35,221 bases of DNA. It comes from Clostridia bacterium. Lineage in GTDB: Bacteria; Bacillota; Clostridia; Oscillospirales; Acutalibacteraceae. The DNA is taken from NCBI GenBank assembly GCA_017402845.1, contig JAFPLH010000108.1, positions 1 to 35,221 on the forward strand. The letters run 5' to 3'. Position 1 is the stretch's first letter. Every line of letters begins with the position of its first letter. The position numbers and the translations under genes are program-made. This document shows, one piece after another, positions 23,387 through 32,181 of this stretch. The notes beneath the pieces are model-generated. The model did not search any database. It worked only from the letters and a program-made list of their open reading frames with translations, and was not told the origin of the DNA.

Positions 23387-24574
23387 TTAATCAATAAGGC
23401 TTTTTACAGCCGTAACCTCTTTATTTTTGATGTATACTCTCGGTACACGCTTTCCTACAAGACAAGCAACTTCGTAACTTATTGTACCCGTCCATGAGGC
23501 AACGTCGTCCATAGTAATTTCGTTTTTACCTGCTTTTCCAACAACGGTAACAGTATCGCCAACTCTCACGTTTTTAATATCTGAAATATCTATCATACAC
23601 TGATCCATACATATCCTGCCAATGACCTTTGCTTTTTTGCCGCAAACTATCATATATGCATTTTCTGCAAGATTTCTGATGTATCCGTCTGCATAACCGA
23701 TAGGAACAGTGGCAATACGCAGCTTTTTGTCTGCCGTAAATGTTCTGCCGTAGCTGACAGTAGTACCGGGTTCAATTTCTTTGATGTGAGCGATAACTGA
23801 CTTTATCTCCATTGCAGGTTTGAGTTCAAGCTGACCTTTAAGCTTGCCCGACGGCGCAAGACCATATAGAATGATACCTGCTCTTACCATATCCATATTA
23901 GCGTTTTTATAGTCCATAATAGCAGCGCTGTTAGAGCAGTGCTTGATTATTATGTCGGTGTCGAAACCGTTTTCCTTCATACCGTTGATAATAAAGTTAA
24001 AACATTCTATCTGATGTTCTGTATACTCTTTGCCGTCCTCTTTTTCGTCTGATACCGCAAAGTGAGTGAAAATACCCTCAATGCAAATATTATCGAGAGA
24101 AGCAATTTCAAGAGCTTCTTTAATAGGAGTATTATCTGTTGTATTCTGACACATAAGACCTATGCGGCTCATACCTGTATCTACCTTTATGTGAGCTTTG
24201 ACTGTTACCGATAAGCTTTGAGCATATTCTGAAAGCTCCTGTGCATATTCGAGTGAGAAAACTGCCTGAGAAATATTGTAATTTGAAAGTTCGCATACAT
24301 AGCTTGCAGGAGTATACCCTAATATGAGAATAGGAGTATTGATACCGCCTAAACGCAGTTCGAGTGCTTCTTCAAGATTTGATACCGCAAAAAAGCTTGC
24401 GCCGAGACGCTCATAAAGCTGAGCAAGCTCCAAAGCGCCGTGACCGTAAGCGTCGGCTTTGATAACGCAGCACATTTTAGTACCTGCCGAAAGCTGTTTT
24501 TTTATAAGTCTGAAATTATGTTCTATTCTGTTGAGATTTATTTCTGCCCAAGTTCTTCTGAAATAATTATCCAA
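23387..24574 (-). CDS. alr: Alanine racemase
   Basis: PLP enzyme that makes D-alanine for peptidoglycan. The 395-residue sequence has the PLP lysine Lys39 in CVIKADAYGHG, the catalytic tyrosine of the second domain at about residue 275 in TTVSYGRTF, HIKVDTGMSRIG, HCSNSAAIM and GRICMDQCMID. The start is TTG, read from the minus strand, with GGAGG 9 nt upstream and no better ATG nearby. A strong promoter lies at 24611-24639. It heads the leftward unit alr-polA-small membrane protein; polA starts 18 nt after its stop. Confidence 0.96.
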   Translation of the reverse strand: MDNYFRRTWAEINLNRIEHNFRLIKKQLSAGTKMCCVIKADAYGHGALELAQLYERLGASFFAVSNLEEALELRLGGINTPILILGYTPASYVCELSNYNISQAVFSLEYAQELSEYAQSLSVTVKAHIKVDTGMSRIGLMCQNTTDNTPIKEALEIASLDNICIEGIFTHFAVSDEKEDGKEYTEHQIECFNFIINGMKENGFDTDIIIKHCSNSAAIMDYKNANMDMVRAGIILYGLAPSGKLKGQLELKPAMEIKSVIAHIKEIEPGTTVSYGRTFTADKKLRIATVPIGYADGYIRNLAENAYMIVCGKKAKVIGRICMDQCMIDISDIKNVRVGDTVTVVGKAGKNEITMDDVASWTGTISYEVACLVGKRVPRVYIKNKEVTAVKSLID

Positions 24575-24610
24575 TGTAAAAAACCTCCGGGAATTTTTAT
24601 TTATAACACT

Positions 24611-24639
24611 ATTATAATACTAACCGAAATAAATATCAA
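24611..24639 (-). promoter_or_regulatory. Promoter of alr-polA
   Basis: Minus strand TTGATA (24634-24639), 17 nt, TATAAT (24611-24616). It is divergent from the promoter at 24692. Confidence 0.8.
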
Positions 24640-24691
24640 TCACCGAGAATGATTTATTTGCAGTAAAAAAGCAAGATATTATGTAAATGTA

Positions 24692-24720
24692 TTGAAATAA
24701 TTTCTTTATCGTGGTAAAAT
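24692..24720 (+). promoter_or_regulatory. Promoter of dockerin protein 1
   Basis: TTGAAA (24692-24697), 17 nt, TAAAAT (24715-24720), about 40 nt upstream of GAGGTG and the ATG. Confidence 0.7.
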
Positions 24721-24767
24721 ATATACATTATTTCAGAAATATCAATGGTATAATGAGGTGACAAATC

Positions 24768-27635
24768 ATGAAATTAAAAAGACTGATAAGTTTGTTTTGC
24801 ACAGTGGTATTCTTGTCAACCGCTGTTGTAAGTCCATCACTTTATGTCGAAGCGTCCGCAGATATGATCCGTACAGTTGAAGATATTGAAGGCTTCGGTA
24901 CATACGAATATCTGCGTCCCGAAAGCGGCGATATTCCCGAAATGCCGGATGTGCTAAAAAAACGCAAGCCGAAGCACCACTTTTTTGAACGTGGTGAGGA
25001 TCATGCCTTGAATTTGCGCAGCGAGCTTATTATGCCCGGCGATACGTTTGAATTTCCTACCGAAATAACGAGAGAAGAAGTCTATATTTCCGACTTTAAA
25101 GGTCGATATAAAGAATTGGAGTTTTTCTCTCCCGAAAAATACGGAATAGAGATAACTGGTTCAGTAGATGTAATGGACTATGAAGTGTATGAAGGTTTTG
25201 ACGGTGACGGCAAACCATTTAAAGATTCTTTTATCAAGACCTTGAAGAATAACACAAATTGCCCCATTACCATTTTATCGACAAGCGGCGGCGAGGGACC
25301 GTATCATTTTTATGAAGACCACGACCAGCGTCTGCAAACCACAAATATTCAATATCTGGCGTATGCACCGTATTATCATTTGAATTACCAGTTCTACTAT
25401 GGTGACGACACAGAAATACACCCTGAACTTGACGAGCTTTTTTGGGAGGCAGGTGAATTAGAAGATATAAAATTCCCTGTGGGCTATTGGTTGAGTGATT
25501 TACCATATACGATACCTGTTCCGAATCCTTCAAAAGAGGGTACAAGATTCTCAGGCTGGAACGCTTATGAAAACAACGGTATAATATCGGTATATAATAA
25601 GCTTGAAAATGTATCCGGCGAATACAGCAATATTACCGTTGAATGGGTTCCTGATTTTAATGAAAGATATATAAACGATGAAACCTACGACTATGTAAAT
25701 ATTTATAATGCAGGTGATCTTACATTTTATACCGGCTGGGACGGCAACTGTAAAACGATAGTTCTTGATCCGAACGGCGGTACAATAAAGGGACGTGATA
25801 AGTGGATAACCTGTGTGAATACGGTTGACAGAATAGAAACAGACGACGCCGAAAGCACCGTACCGGATGACGCAGATTTTGGCGTAGATCTGAAAGATTT
25901 TATCCCCGAAAAAGAGGGCGACACATTTCTCGGTTGGTGTGCAGGAGAATCTGCGCTTTACAGCACTTATGTTACATATGACAGCATAGCCGAGGCATAC
26001 CGTTATTTTTGGGAGTACGATCCGTACGGAACATACAGTGACAAAAATACAAAACAAAAACTCTATGCAAAATGGGCAAGCCAAACAGAAGAAGATTATG
26101 AACGAGCCGAGTGGAAGCTTGATGATAACGGCACACTATATATAATTAATGACCGCGGCGCAGAAAACTGGAGAGAGGCAGCAAAGGCAGACAATACTCT
26201 TGCCCCGAAAGTAAAAAGCGTAGTTCTCGGATATAAAGACTCATATCCGGAGCATCTTGTGGAACGCTGCTTTGAGGGGTGTACATCTCTGGAAGAAATA
26301 ACCTTTGAAAACTCGCTGATACTTGGAGCGTATGCGTTCAACGGCTGTACTTCGCTTAAAAGCGTAACATTTAAATATGATGTGCCGTCAGATTGGTTTA
26401 TGTGGATGCAGTTTTTCGGCGCCGGAAAAGATCTTGTGATACATGTTCCTGATGAGTATTACGAGAATTACAAGAAAGCTCTGGGTGAATATGCATATTT
26501 GCTTGAACCGATCAACGGTCAGCGTTATGCCTTATCGGTAAACGGCATAATGCTTTCAGATGATAATCTTACTATACCGTGCGGCGAGGGAACAGCAGTC
26601 TTTGCCCCAGAAACAAACACGCTTACACTTAAAGACGCACGTTTGACGGAAAGTCTTTATCCTCATTGTGTTGATATTCTGCAATCAGATGGTACGGGAT
26701 ACCCCGACGCCGCTATCGTATCAGGGCTTGACAGCTTGACAATAGTTATTGAGGGACAGGCAGACGTGGTAACAAACGGAAACGACCTTCCGGGATTTGT
26801 AAGAGCGTACGGCGATCTTGTTATAACGGGTACAGGCAAACTGAAAAGTACAAAAGAAGATATGACCTTGCTTTTCAGAGATTCGGAAACTATGGATTAT
26901 GAGTTCTACACAGGTCCGGGAATTCCCCGTATTACCGCACTTTCAAACCTGACTATCAATAATATTACCGCGGAAAGATTATATGCAGACGTATCAAAGA
27001 ATCTGATATTGAACAAAACGAAGCTTTTTGGCGGTCAGATAATTGCAGACGGAGATATTACCGCAACGAACATTTCCGTAAAAATGTTTAATGCTCCTGA
27101 TGACGATAGGATGCATACTACTGAGCTTCCTGCAATATCGTCAAGAGGAAAATCTTCATGTTATACAAATTGTGTTCTTGAAGATATACTGCTGAGCGCA
27201 GGCGAAAACTCACTTTCACTAACGTTTGACAATTGTAATATCATGCCTGCATATCAGATCTATGGCAGCAGCAGCACGCAGCTTAACATTATTAATACAA
27301 ATATTTCCTATTTTAACGAGAAAGTATCGGTAACGAATATTCCCGTTCAGAATATAACTCTTACCGACTGCCAGCTAATAGAGGGCAACTGGACTGAGCC
27401 GGGCGAATTTAAGGTACAGGCTGCATATAATACGTCATACGGCGATGTAAACGGTGACGGTAAGGTTACCGCTAAAGATTCAATGACGGTACAAAGATAT
27501 GCTATCAAGCTTGTCGAATTAACAGACGAACAGTTGAAAGCTGCTGATGTCGATAATGACGGCAAAGTTACCGCAAAAGACGCATTGTATATTTTGAGAT
27601 GTTCAATCAATCTGGCAGTTTTACCGATAGAATAA
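24768..27635 (+). CDS. Secreted InlB-repeat/LRR protein with C-terminal dockerin
   Basis: A 955-residue exported protein. Residues 1-31 are a signal peptide ending near VEASA. Middle regions hold InlB B-repeat (Flg_new) type motifs: PNPSKEGTRFSGWNAYENNG and LDPNGGTIKGR...EKEGDTFLGWCAGES. A BspA-like LRR_5 stretch follows (VERCFEGCTSLEEITFE, AYAFNGCTSLKSVTFK), then a right-handed beta-helix-like region (about 620-880). The last 64 residues (892-955) are a type I dockerin: two calcium loops, DVNGDGKVTAKD (893-904) and DVDNDGKVTAKD (927-938), each followed by a helix. Dockerins bind cohesins on scaffoldins. No glycosidase domain is seen, so this is a non-enzymatic complex or surface component; its ligand is unknown. 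Confidence 0.9.
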   Translation: MKLKRLISLFCTVVFLSTAVVSPSLYVEASADMIRTVEDIEGFGTYEYLRPESGDIPEMPDVLKKRKPKHHFFERGEDHALNLRSELIMPGDTFEFPTEITREEVYISDFKGRYKELEFFSPEKYGIEITGSVDVMDYEVYEGFDGDGKPFKDSFIKTLKNNTNCPITILSTSGGEGPYHFYEDHDQRLQTTNIQYLAYAPYYHLNYQFYYGDDTEIHPELDELFWEAGELEDIKFPVGYWLSDLPYTIPVPNPSKEGTRFSGWNAYENNGIISVYNKLENVSGEYSNITVEWVPDFNERYINDETYDYVNIYNAGDLTFYTGWDGNCKTIVLDPNGGTIKGRDKWITCVNTVDRIETDDAESTVPDDADFGVDLKDFIPEKEGDTFLGWCAGESALYSTYVTYDSIAEAYRYFWEYDPYGTYSDKNTKQKLYAKWASQTEEDYERAEWKLDDNGTLYIINDRGAENWREAAKADNTLAPKVKSVVLGYKDSYPEHLVERCFEGCTSLEEITFENSLILGAYAFNGCTSLKSVTFKYDVPSDWFMWMQFFGAGKDLVIHVPDEYYENYKKALGEYAYLLEPINGQRYALSVNGIMLSDDNLTIPCGEGTAVFAPETNTLTLKDARLTESLYPHCVDILQSDGTGYPDAAIVSGLDSLTIVIEGQADVVTNGNDLPGFVRAYGDLVITGTGKLKSTKEDMTLLFRDSETMDYEFYTGPGIPRITALSNLTINNITAERLYADVSKNLILNKTKLFGGQIIADGDITATNISVKMFNAPDDDRMHTTELPAISSRGKSSCYTNCVLEDILLSAGENSLSLTFDNCNIMPAYQIYGSSSTQLNIINTNISYFNEKVSVTNIPVQNITLTDCQLIEGNWTEPGEFKVQAAYNTSYGDVNGDGKVTAKDSMTVQRYAIKLVELTDEQLKAADVDNDGKVTAKDALYILRCSINLAVLPIE

Positions 27636-27653
27636 TTACTTTGCAGAATAATT

Positions 27654-27685
27654 GAGAGCGTTCAGATACGAACGCTCTCTTAATT
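27654..27685 (+). terminator. Terminator after dockerin protein 1
   Basis: GAGAGCGTTC (27654-27663) and GAACGCTCTC (27670-27679) pair perfectly around a 6-nt loop, followed by TTAATTGTT. Confidence 0.8.
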
Positions 27686-27728
27686 GTTAAATTAATGTCA
27701 AATTTTTTTAAAAATAAAGAAATAATAC

Positions 27729-27757
27729 TTGCAAATTGATTTCGTTTATAGTATAAT
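27729..27757 (+). promoter_or_regulatory. Promoter of rpsB-tsf
   Basis: TTGCAA (27729-27734), 17 nt, TATAAT (27752-27757). Transcription would start near 27764, giving a leader of about 90 nt. Confidence 0.8.
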
Positions 27758-27763
27758 ATGAAG

Positions 27764-27840
27764 GCACTACGCACATAGCCGTGCATTAAACAGGTGCCGC
27801 AAGGTCGTTTAACAAGGCGGCTGTGGAGGAAAAAACCAAG
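27764..27840 (+). promoter_or_regulatory. Possible structured rpsB leader
   Basis: The leader has GGCAC/GTGC and GCCGC...GCGGC pairings ahead of AAGGAGG. This may be an autoregulatory S2-binding leader. It does not match a leader class I can name. Confidence 0.3.
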
Positions 27841-27853
27841 GAGGAAAAAATAA

Positions 27854-28600
27854 ATGGCAGTAGTATCAATGAAACAGCTTTTGGAGGCAGGTGTACACTT
27901 CGGTCATCAGACAAGAAGATGGAATCCTAAAATGGCAGAGTATATCTTTACAGAGCGTAACGGTATATACATCATCGACCTTCAGAAAACAGTAAAGAAG
28001 CTTGAAGAGGCTTACAACTTTGTTCGTGACCTTTCCGTAGAGGGAAAATCAGTTCTTTTCGTAGGTACAAAGAAGCAGGCTCAGGAGTCTGTAAAAGAAG
28101 AGGCAGAGCGTGCAGGAGCTTATTTTGTAAACGCACGTTGGCTCGGCGGTATGCTCACAAACTTCACAACTATCAAGCGCAGAATCGCAAGACTCAAGCA
28201 GCTCCGTGCAATGGAGGCAGACGGAACATTCGATCTTCTCCCGAAGAAAGAGGTTATCAACCTCAAGCACGAGATTGAGAAGCTTGAGAAGTTTATGGGC
28301 GGTATTGAGAATATGGAAGAAATTCCTGGCGCACTCTTTATCGTAGATCCCCGCAAGGAGAGAATTGCAGTTGCAGAGGCTAAGAAGTTGGGTATTCCGA
28401 TAGTAGCTATTGTAGATACAAACTGTGATCCTGACGAGATCGATTACGTTATCCCTGGTAACGACGACGCTATCAGAGCTGTAAAGCTTATTGCAGGGGC
28501 AATTGCAAATGCAATTATCGAAGGTCATGAAGGACGCATGGGCGCTGCAGCAGAAGAGCAGGAAGAAGAAACAACAGAAGAAGCTAACGAAGAAGAGTAA
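27854..28600 (+). CDS. rpsB: Small ribosomal subunit protein uS2
   Basis: Structural protein of the 30S subunit, 248 residues. It starts [20 protein letters not shown] and shows [77 protein letters not shown], then [20 protein letters not shown]. An acidic Glu-rich tail ends it. AAGGAGG lies 9 nt before the ATG. It is followed by tsf in the near-universal rpsB-tsf pair. Confidence 0.98.
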   Translation: MAVVSMKQLLEAGVHFGHQTRRWNPKMAEYIFTERNGIYIIDLQKTVKKLEEAYNFVRDLSVEGKSVLFVGTKKQAQESVKEEAERAGAYFVNARWLGGMLTNFTTIKRRIARLKQLRAMEADGTFDLLPKKEVINLKHEIEKLEKFMGGIENMEEIPGALFIVDPRKERIAVAEAKKLGIPIVAIVDTNCDPDEIDYVIPGNDDAIRAVKLIAGAIANAIIEGHEGRMGAAAEEQEEETTEEANEEE

Positions 28601-28623
28601 TAAATCAGTAATTAAGCGATTTT

Positions 28624-28658
28624 GTTTGCACCTTTGGGCTATGCTTAGAGGTGCAAAC
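28624..28658 (+). promoter_or_regulatory. Hairpin between rpsB and tsf
   Basis: GTTTGCACCT (28624-28633) pairs perfectly with AGGTGCAAAC (28649-28658), 10 bp, followed by TTTAAAA. It could be a partial attenuator or processing site that sets the S2 to EF-Ts ratio. Confidence 0.55.
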
Positions 28659-28698
28659 TTTAAAAATAATATTAATAAATAATTGGAGGTTGAATACA

Positions 28699-29622
28699 AT
28701 GGCATTTACAGCTAAAGATGTAAAGGTGCTCAGAGAGAGAACAGGCTGCGGTATGATGGACTGCAAAAAAGCTTTGACAGAAGCTAACGGCGACATGGAT
28801 GCAGCTATTGATATATTGAGAGAACAAGGTCTTGCAAAGGCAGCTAAGAAGGCAAGCAGAATTGCTGCTGAAGGTGTGGCTTATGCAGTAACAAACGCAG
28901 CAGGCAATGCAGGTGTTGTTATCGAGGTAAACGCAGAAACAGACTTTGTTGCAAAGAACGCAGATTTCCAGGCATTTGTAAAAACACTCGCAGATACAGT
29001 AATGGCAGAGAATCCTGCTGATGTTGACGCACTTGCACAGTGCAAGGCTAACGGCACAGATGTTCTCGTAGCAGATCTTCTTCAGGAGAAGATCCAGACG
29101 ATCGGTGAGAACATCAAGATCAGACGTTTTGTTAAGTATGACGGTCCTTGCGTAGCTTATGTACACGCAGGCGGTAAGATCGGTGTTCTTGTTGGTTTTG
29201 AAACAACAGTTGATCCGGCAAACGCAGATTTCGTTGCATACGGTAAAGACGTTGCAATGCAGATCGCAGCTCTTAACACACAGTACCTTGATGAGAAAGA
29301 CGTTCCCGCAGAGGTTATCGAGCATGAGAAAGAGATCATGATCGCACAGATGAAGCAGGATCCGAAAATGGCTAACAAGCCTGAGCAGGTGCTTACAAAG
29401 ATCGTTGACGGTAAGGTTGGCAAGTTCTACAAAGAAAACTGCCTTGTTGACCAAGAGTTCGTTAAGGACAACTCTCTTACAGTTAAGGCTTACACAGCAA
29501 ATTGTGCAAAGGCACTCGGCGGTGACATCAAGATCACAAAGTTTGTTCGCTTTGAAAAGGGCGAAGGACTTGAGAAGCGTCAGGACGATTTCGCAGCAGA
29601 AGTTGCAAGCATGGTAAAATAA
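28699..29622 (+). CDS. tsf: Translation elongation factor Ts
   Basis: Nucleotide exchange factor that recycles EF-Tu from its GDP form. The 307 residues begin with the UBA-like domain (AFTAKDVKVLRERTGCGMMD, CKKALTEANGDMDAAIDILRE). The core follows with VIEVNAETDFVAKNADFQAF, the EF-Tu contact motif TDFV, and VGFETTVDPANADF. ATG 28699 is preferred over an upstream in-frame ATG at 28651 because TTGGAGG lies 9 nt before it and the product then starts at the family N-terminus. A strong terminator follows. Confidence 0.98.
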   Translation: MAFTAKDVKVLRERTGCGMMDCKKALTEANGDMDAAIDILREQGLAKAAKKASRIAAEGVAYAVTNAAGNAGVVIEVNAETDFVAKNADFQAFVKTLADTVMAENPADVDALAQCKANGTDVLVADLLQEKIQTIGENIKIRRFVKYDGPCVAYVHAGGKIGVLVGFETTVDPANADFVAYGKDVAMQIAALNTQYLDEKDVPAEVIEHEKEIMIAQMKQDPKMANKPEQVLTKIVDGKVGKFYKENCLVDQEFVKDNSLTVKAYTANCAKALGGDIKITKFVRFEKGEGLEKRQDDFAAEVASMVK

Positions 29623-29646
29623 TTGACTAAAAAATAATATTAATTT

Positions 29647-29682
29647 GAGCTGTACATTTTTGTACAGCTCTTTGTTTTTTTG
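29647..29682 (+). terminator. Terminator after tsf
   Basis: GAGCTGTACA (29647-29656), a TTTT loop, TGTACAGCTC (29661-29670), then TTTGTTTTTTT. Confidence 0.93.
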
Positions 29683-29691
29683 AAAGGTAGA

Positions 29692-29720
29692 TTGACAATA
29701 AAACAAAAAAATGATATAAT
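29692..29720 (+). promoter_or_regulatory. Promoter of dockerin protein 2
   Basis: TTGACA (29692-29697), 17 nt, TATAAT (29715-29720); both boxes are consensus. The leader is about 130 nt. Confidence 0.85.
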
Positions 29721-29855
29721 GTATGAAAAATTTTATAGATGCTGTATTAAAAGAAGGTCAATTCCAAAATAGCTGTCATTCATAGGTTCAGATGATAGAC
29801 GTTAAGCTTTTCAGAGGTGTCCGGGATAATAACATACAGCAGTAAGGAGTATAAA

Positions 29856-31763
29856 ATGAAAAAATTTTTAGCGTTGTTTATGACGGGAATACTTATGACA
29901 TCTTTTGTATGTCCGCCGGCTAACGCACTGACAGAGGATAGCGTAAATAAGTCGCAGTATACACAGGAATATCAACCGTCGTTGTTGTATGATTCATTTG
30001 AATACAGTATTGATCGTGACCACACAAAAATAACAATTACAAATTATTATGGTGAAGACGAGAAAATAGTTGTACCTACAGAGATAGATTCTATTCCTGT
30101 AAAGGTGATCGGTAAGGGTGCATTTTCATTTAATATGACTATTAAAGAGGTAACCTTGCCGGATAGTATTGTTCTTATAAGAGATAATGCTTTTTATGGT
30201 TGTTCTTCTCTTGAAAAAATCAACTTTCCCGAAGGTCTTTTGGAGATCCAAGAATTAGCATTTACAGAATGTAGAGCACTGAAAAATGTACATCTTCCAA
30301 AGAGCCTTGATACTTTTGGTACGGGCGTTTTTGGTATGTGTGATTCTTTGACAGAATTGTCAGTTGAGCCTGAGAATACGAGCTTTGTTTCAGAGAACAA
30401 CGCAGTTTATAACAGCGATAAGACAATTATTTTGGAATATGCAGCAGGTGCAAGCGGCGAGTTTAATATACCCAATACCGTAACAGAAGTAGCAGACAGA
30501 GCTTTTCTCGGCTGTACAGGTCTGACAGCTGTAACACTTTCTGAAAACACGGTATCATTGGGCGAGGATAGCTTCTTTGCAAGCACGGCATTGGCACAGG
30601 TAAATTTTAATGACGGCCTGAAAAAGATCGGTTATCGTTCCTTTACACACTGTTCTTCGCTTGCGAGTATAGCTCTGCCCGATTCTGTGGAAGAAGTGGG
30701 CGAAAATGCTTTTTCAAATAACTATACGCTCACAGGTACGGTCAATATTTCAAAGAATCTGACAAGCATCGGACGTTCAGCCTTTATGGATACATCTGTT
30801 ACCGAGTTTTCTGTTGATACCGAAAACCCTGTATATACTGCCGTAGACGGCTGTATTTACAGTAAAGATATGAAAACAATAATTATATATCCGGGTGGCA
30901 AGAATGGTGTTTATCAAATCGTTGACGGCACAGAGAGAATAGAAAAAAATGCTTTTTCCGGTTCGCTTGCAATTACAGGCGTAGTAATTCCCGACAGCGT
31001 TATTACTATTGATGATGTAGCATTTGGTCACTGCTTGTCTTTGGAAACAGTAGAATTCGGAAAAAATGTTGAATCGATCGGAGATTCTGCGTTTTGTGAG
31101 GCAAAGATAAAGACTCTGAAATTACCCGATTCACTTAAATATATTGGTACATTTGCATTCTATAATTGTGCTGAGCTTAAAGAAGTCGAGATCCCTCGAG
31201 GTGTACACGAGATCAAAATCGATACATTCGGCCGTTGTGTAAACCTTGTTAAAGTAATAATATATGAAACTGTGGATGCAATAGATGATTTTGCGTTTGA
31301 TTACTGCGATGATCTTGTTATTTATGGTTATCCTAATACTTATGCGGAAAAGTTTGCAGATGCTCATTTTATTGATTTTGTATCTTTAGATGATATTTCT
31401 GATACCGAAACCCAGGTGGATACAGAAACAGATATTCTCACAGATTCAGATACACAATTGGATACAGATACACATAAGGATACAGAAACTGATACTTCAT
31501 TCGATACTGATACTCTGATAGATACCGACACACAAGAGGATACTGATACTATACCGGCGCTGTATGGTGACCTGAATGATGACGGAAAGGTTACAGCTAA
31601 GGATTCTATGATGGTACAATTCTATACGATTAAATTGATCGATCTTTCTACAAAACAGTTTGCGGCTGCCGATGTAGATTTAGACGGCAAGGTTACAGCA
31701 AAAGACGCTCTTTATATTTTGCGTTCGTCAATAAATCTTGCAGTATTGCCCGTAGGTAAATAA
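29856..31763 (+). CDS. Secreted BspA-like LRR protein with C-terminal dockerin
   Basis: A 635-residue exported protein. Residues 1-25 are a signal peptide (KKFLALFMTGILMTSFVCPPANA). About 45-510 are BspA-type LRR_5 repeats, e.g. IGKGAFSFNMTIKEVTLPDS, DNAFYGCSSLEKINFPEGL, EIPRGVHEIKIDTFGRCVNL. A Thr/Asp-rich linker (about 515-565, repeated DTDT/DTET units) leads to a dockerin in the last 65 residues, with calcium loops DLNDDGKVTAKD and DVDLDGKVTAKD. The dockerin closely resembles that of dockerin protein 1, so both probably bind the same cohesin class. ATG 29856 is chosen because AAGGAG precedes it and it starts the signal peptide; an upstream GTG at 29817 is unlikely. No catalytic domain is seen. 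Confidence 0.92.
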   Translation: MKKFLALFMTGILMTSFVCPPANALTEDSVNKSQYTQEYQPSLLYDSFEYSIDRDHTKITITNYYGEDEKIVVPTEIDSIPVKVIGKGAFSFNMTIKEVTLPDSIVLIRDNAFYGCSSLEKINFPEGLLEIQELAFTECRALKNVHLPKSLDTFGTGVFGMCDSLTELSVEPENTSFVSENNAVYNSDKTIILEYAAGASGEFNIPNTVTEVADRAFLGCTGLTAVTLSENTVSLGEDSFFASTALAQVNFNDGLKKIGYRSFTHCSSLASIALPDSVEEVGENAFSNNYTLTGTVNISKNLTSIGRSAFMDTSVTEFSVDTENPVYTAVDGCIYSKDMKTIIIYPGGKNGVYQIVDGTERIEKNAFSGSLAITGVVIPDSVITIDDVAFGHCLSLETVEFGKNVESIGDSAFCEAKIKTLKLPDSLKYIGTFAFYNCAELKEVEIPRGVHEIKIDTFGRCVNLVKVIIYETVDAIDDFAFDYCDDLVIYGYPNTYAEKFADAHFIDFVSLDDISDTETQVDTETDILTDSDTQLDTDTHKDTETDTSFDTDTLIDTDTQEDTDTIPALYGDLNDDGKVTAKDSMMVQFYTIKLIDLSTKQFAAADVDLDGKVTAKDALYILRSSINLAVLPVGK

Positions 31764-31768
31764 TCTAA

Positions 31769-32003
31769 GGAAACACTGAATAAATCACGTCCTGCGGACT
31801 GAGCACCCTTCTCGCTTGCCTTTTTTAGTCAAATTGCACTCAAATCACTTGAAATACGTCAGTATAGTCTCGCCTGCTGTCTCGGTCGGTGCTGTTGCCT
31901 ACGGCAACGTCTGCCACCGGCAGACCGCACCCTGCGTGATTTTCGCACAATTTGCCTGAAAAAATTCTAAGCGATAAGTGCACTCGATTTAATCAGTGTT
32001 TCC
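31769..32003 (-). mobile_element. MITE-like palindromic element, copy 3, with central insert
   Basis: A 235-bp copy in inverted orientation. Ends GGAAACACTGAATAAATC and GATTTAATCAGTGTTTCC are flanked by a perfect 4-bp duplication, CTAA (31765-31768 and 32004-32007). It starts 5 nt after the dockerin stop codon. The arms match the other copies, but a 66-bp block (31866-31931) replaces the centre between CGTCAGTAT and TGCGTGATTTT. Confidence 0.85.
31866..31931. repeat. GC-rich cloverleaf insert in MITE copy 3
   Basis: 66 bp, visibly more GC-rich than its surroundings. It contains hairpins GTTGCC-TAC-GGCAAC (31894-31908) and TCTGCC-ACC-GGCAGA (31910-31924), closed by GGTGC (31888-31892) with GCACC (31927-31931), a three-way junction. 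It is absent from copies 1 and 2. Confidence 0.65.
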
Positions 32004-32016
32004 CTAATACTTTTGT

Positions 32017-32047
32017 GCAGACAGTCAAAAAGGCTGTCTGCTTTTTT
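32017..32047 (+). terminator. Terminator downstream of dockerin protein 2
   Basis: GCAGACAG pairs with CTGTCTGC around a 9-nt loop, followed by TTTTTTAT. The MITE lies between this terminator and the stop codon it serves. Confidence 0.88.
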
Positions 32048-32121
32048 ATGGCAGTAGCGCACAGAGAATGTGCCGGAGATACGGTGCATATTAGCAGTGT
32101 GAGGTTATTAGTGGTGCTCTC

Positions 32122-32153
32122 AAGTATAGAATAATAAAAAATTGCCTATACTT
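32122..32153. promoter_or_regulatory. Inverted repeat upstream of spoIIR
   Basis: AAGTATAG (32122-32129) and CTATACTT (32146-32153) are perfect inverted repeats 16 nt apart, about 30 nt before the spoIIR start. SpoIIR is made under sigma-F in known spore formers, but I cannot match a clear sigma-F -10 box here. Confidence 0.35.
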
Positions 32154-32181
32154 CTTCCAAAGCGAACGGAGGAATAGTATA

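Noticed and set aside
24768-27635. Glycoside hydrolase function for dockerin protein 1
   Set aside because: A dockerin often marks such enzymes, but no catalytic glycosidase domain or motif is visible between the signal peptide and the dockerin.
27764-27840. Known S2, L10, L19, L20 or similar ribosomal leader before rpsB
   Set aside because: Some pairing exists, but the sequence does not match any leader class I can recognise, so only a tentative feature is listed.
28049-29706. Long minus-strand frames of 218 and 344 codons over rpsB and tsf
   Set aside because: They are antisense to two certain genes and are Cys/Leu-rich artefacts of biased codons. No start signals are seen.
31952-32134. 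60-codon frame after dockerin protein 2
   Set aside because: It runs from inside MITE copy 3 through a terminator, so it is not a plausible gene.
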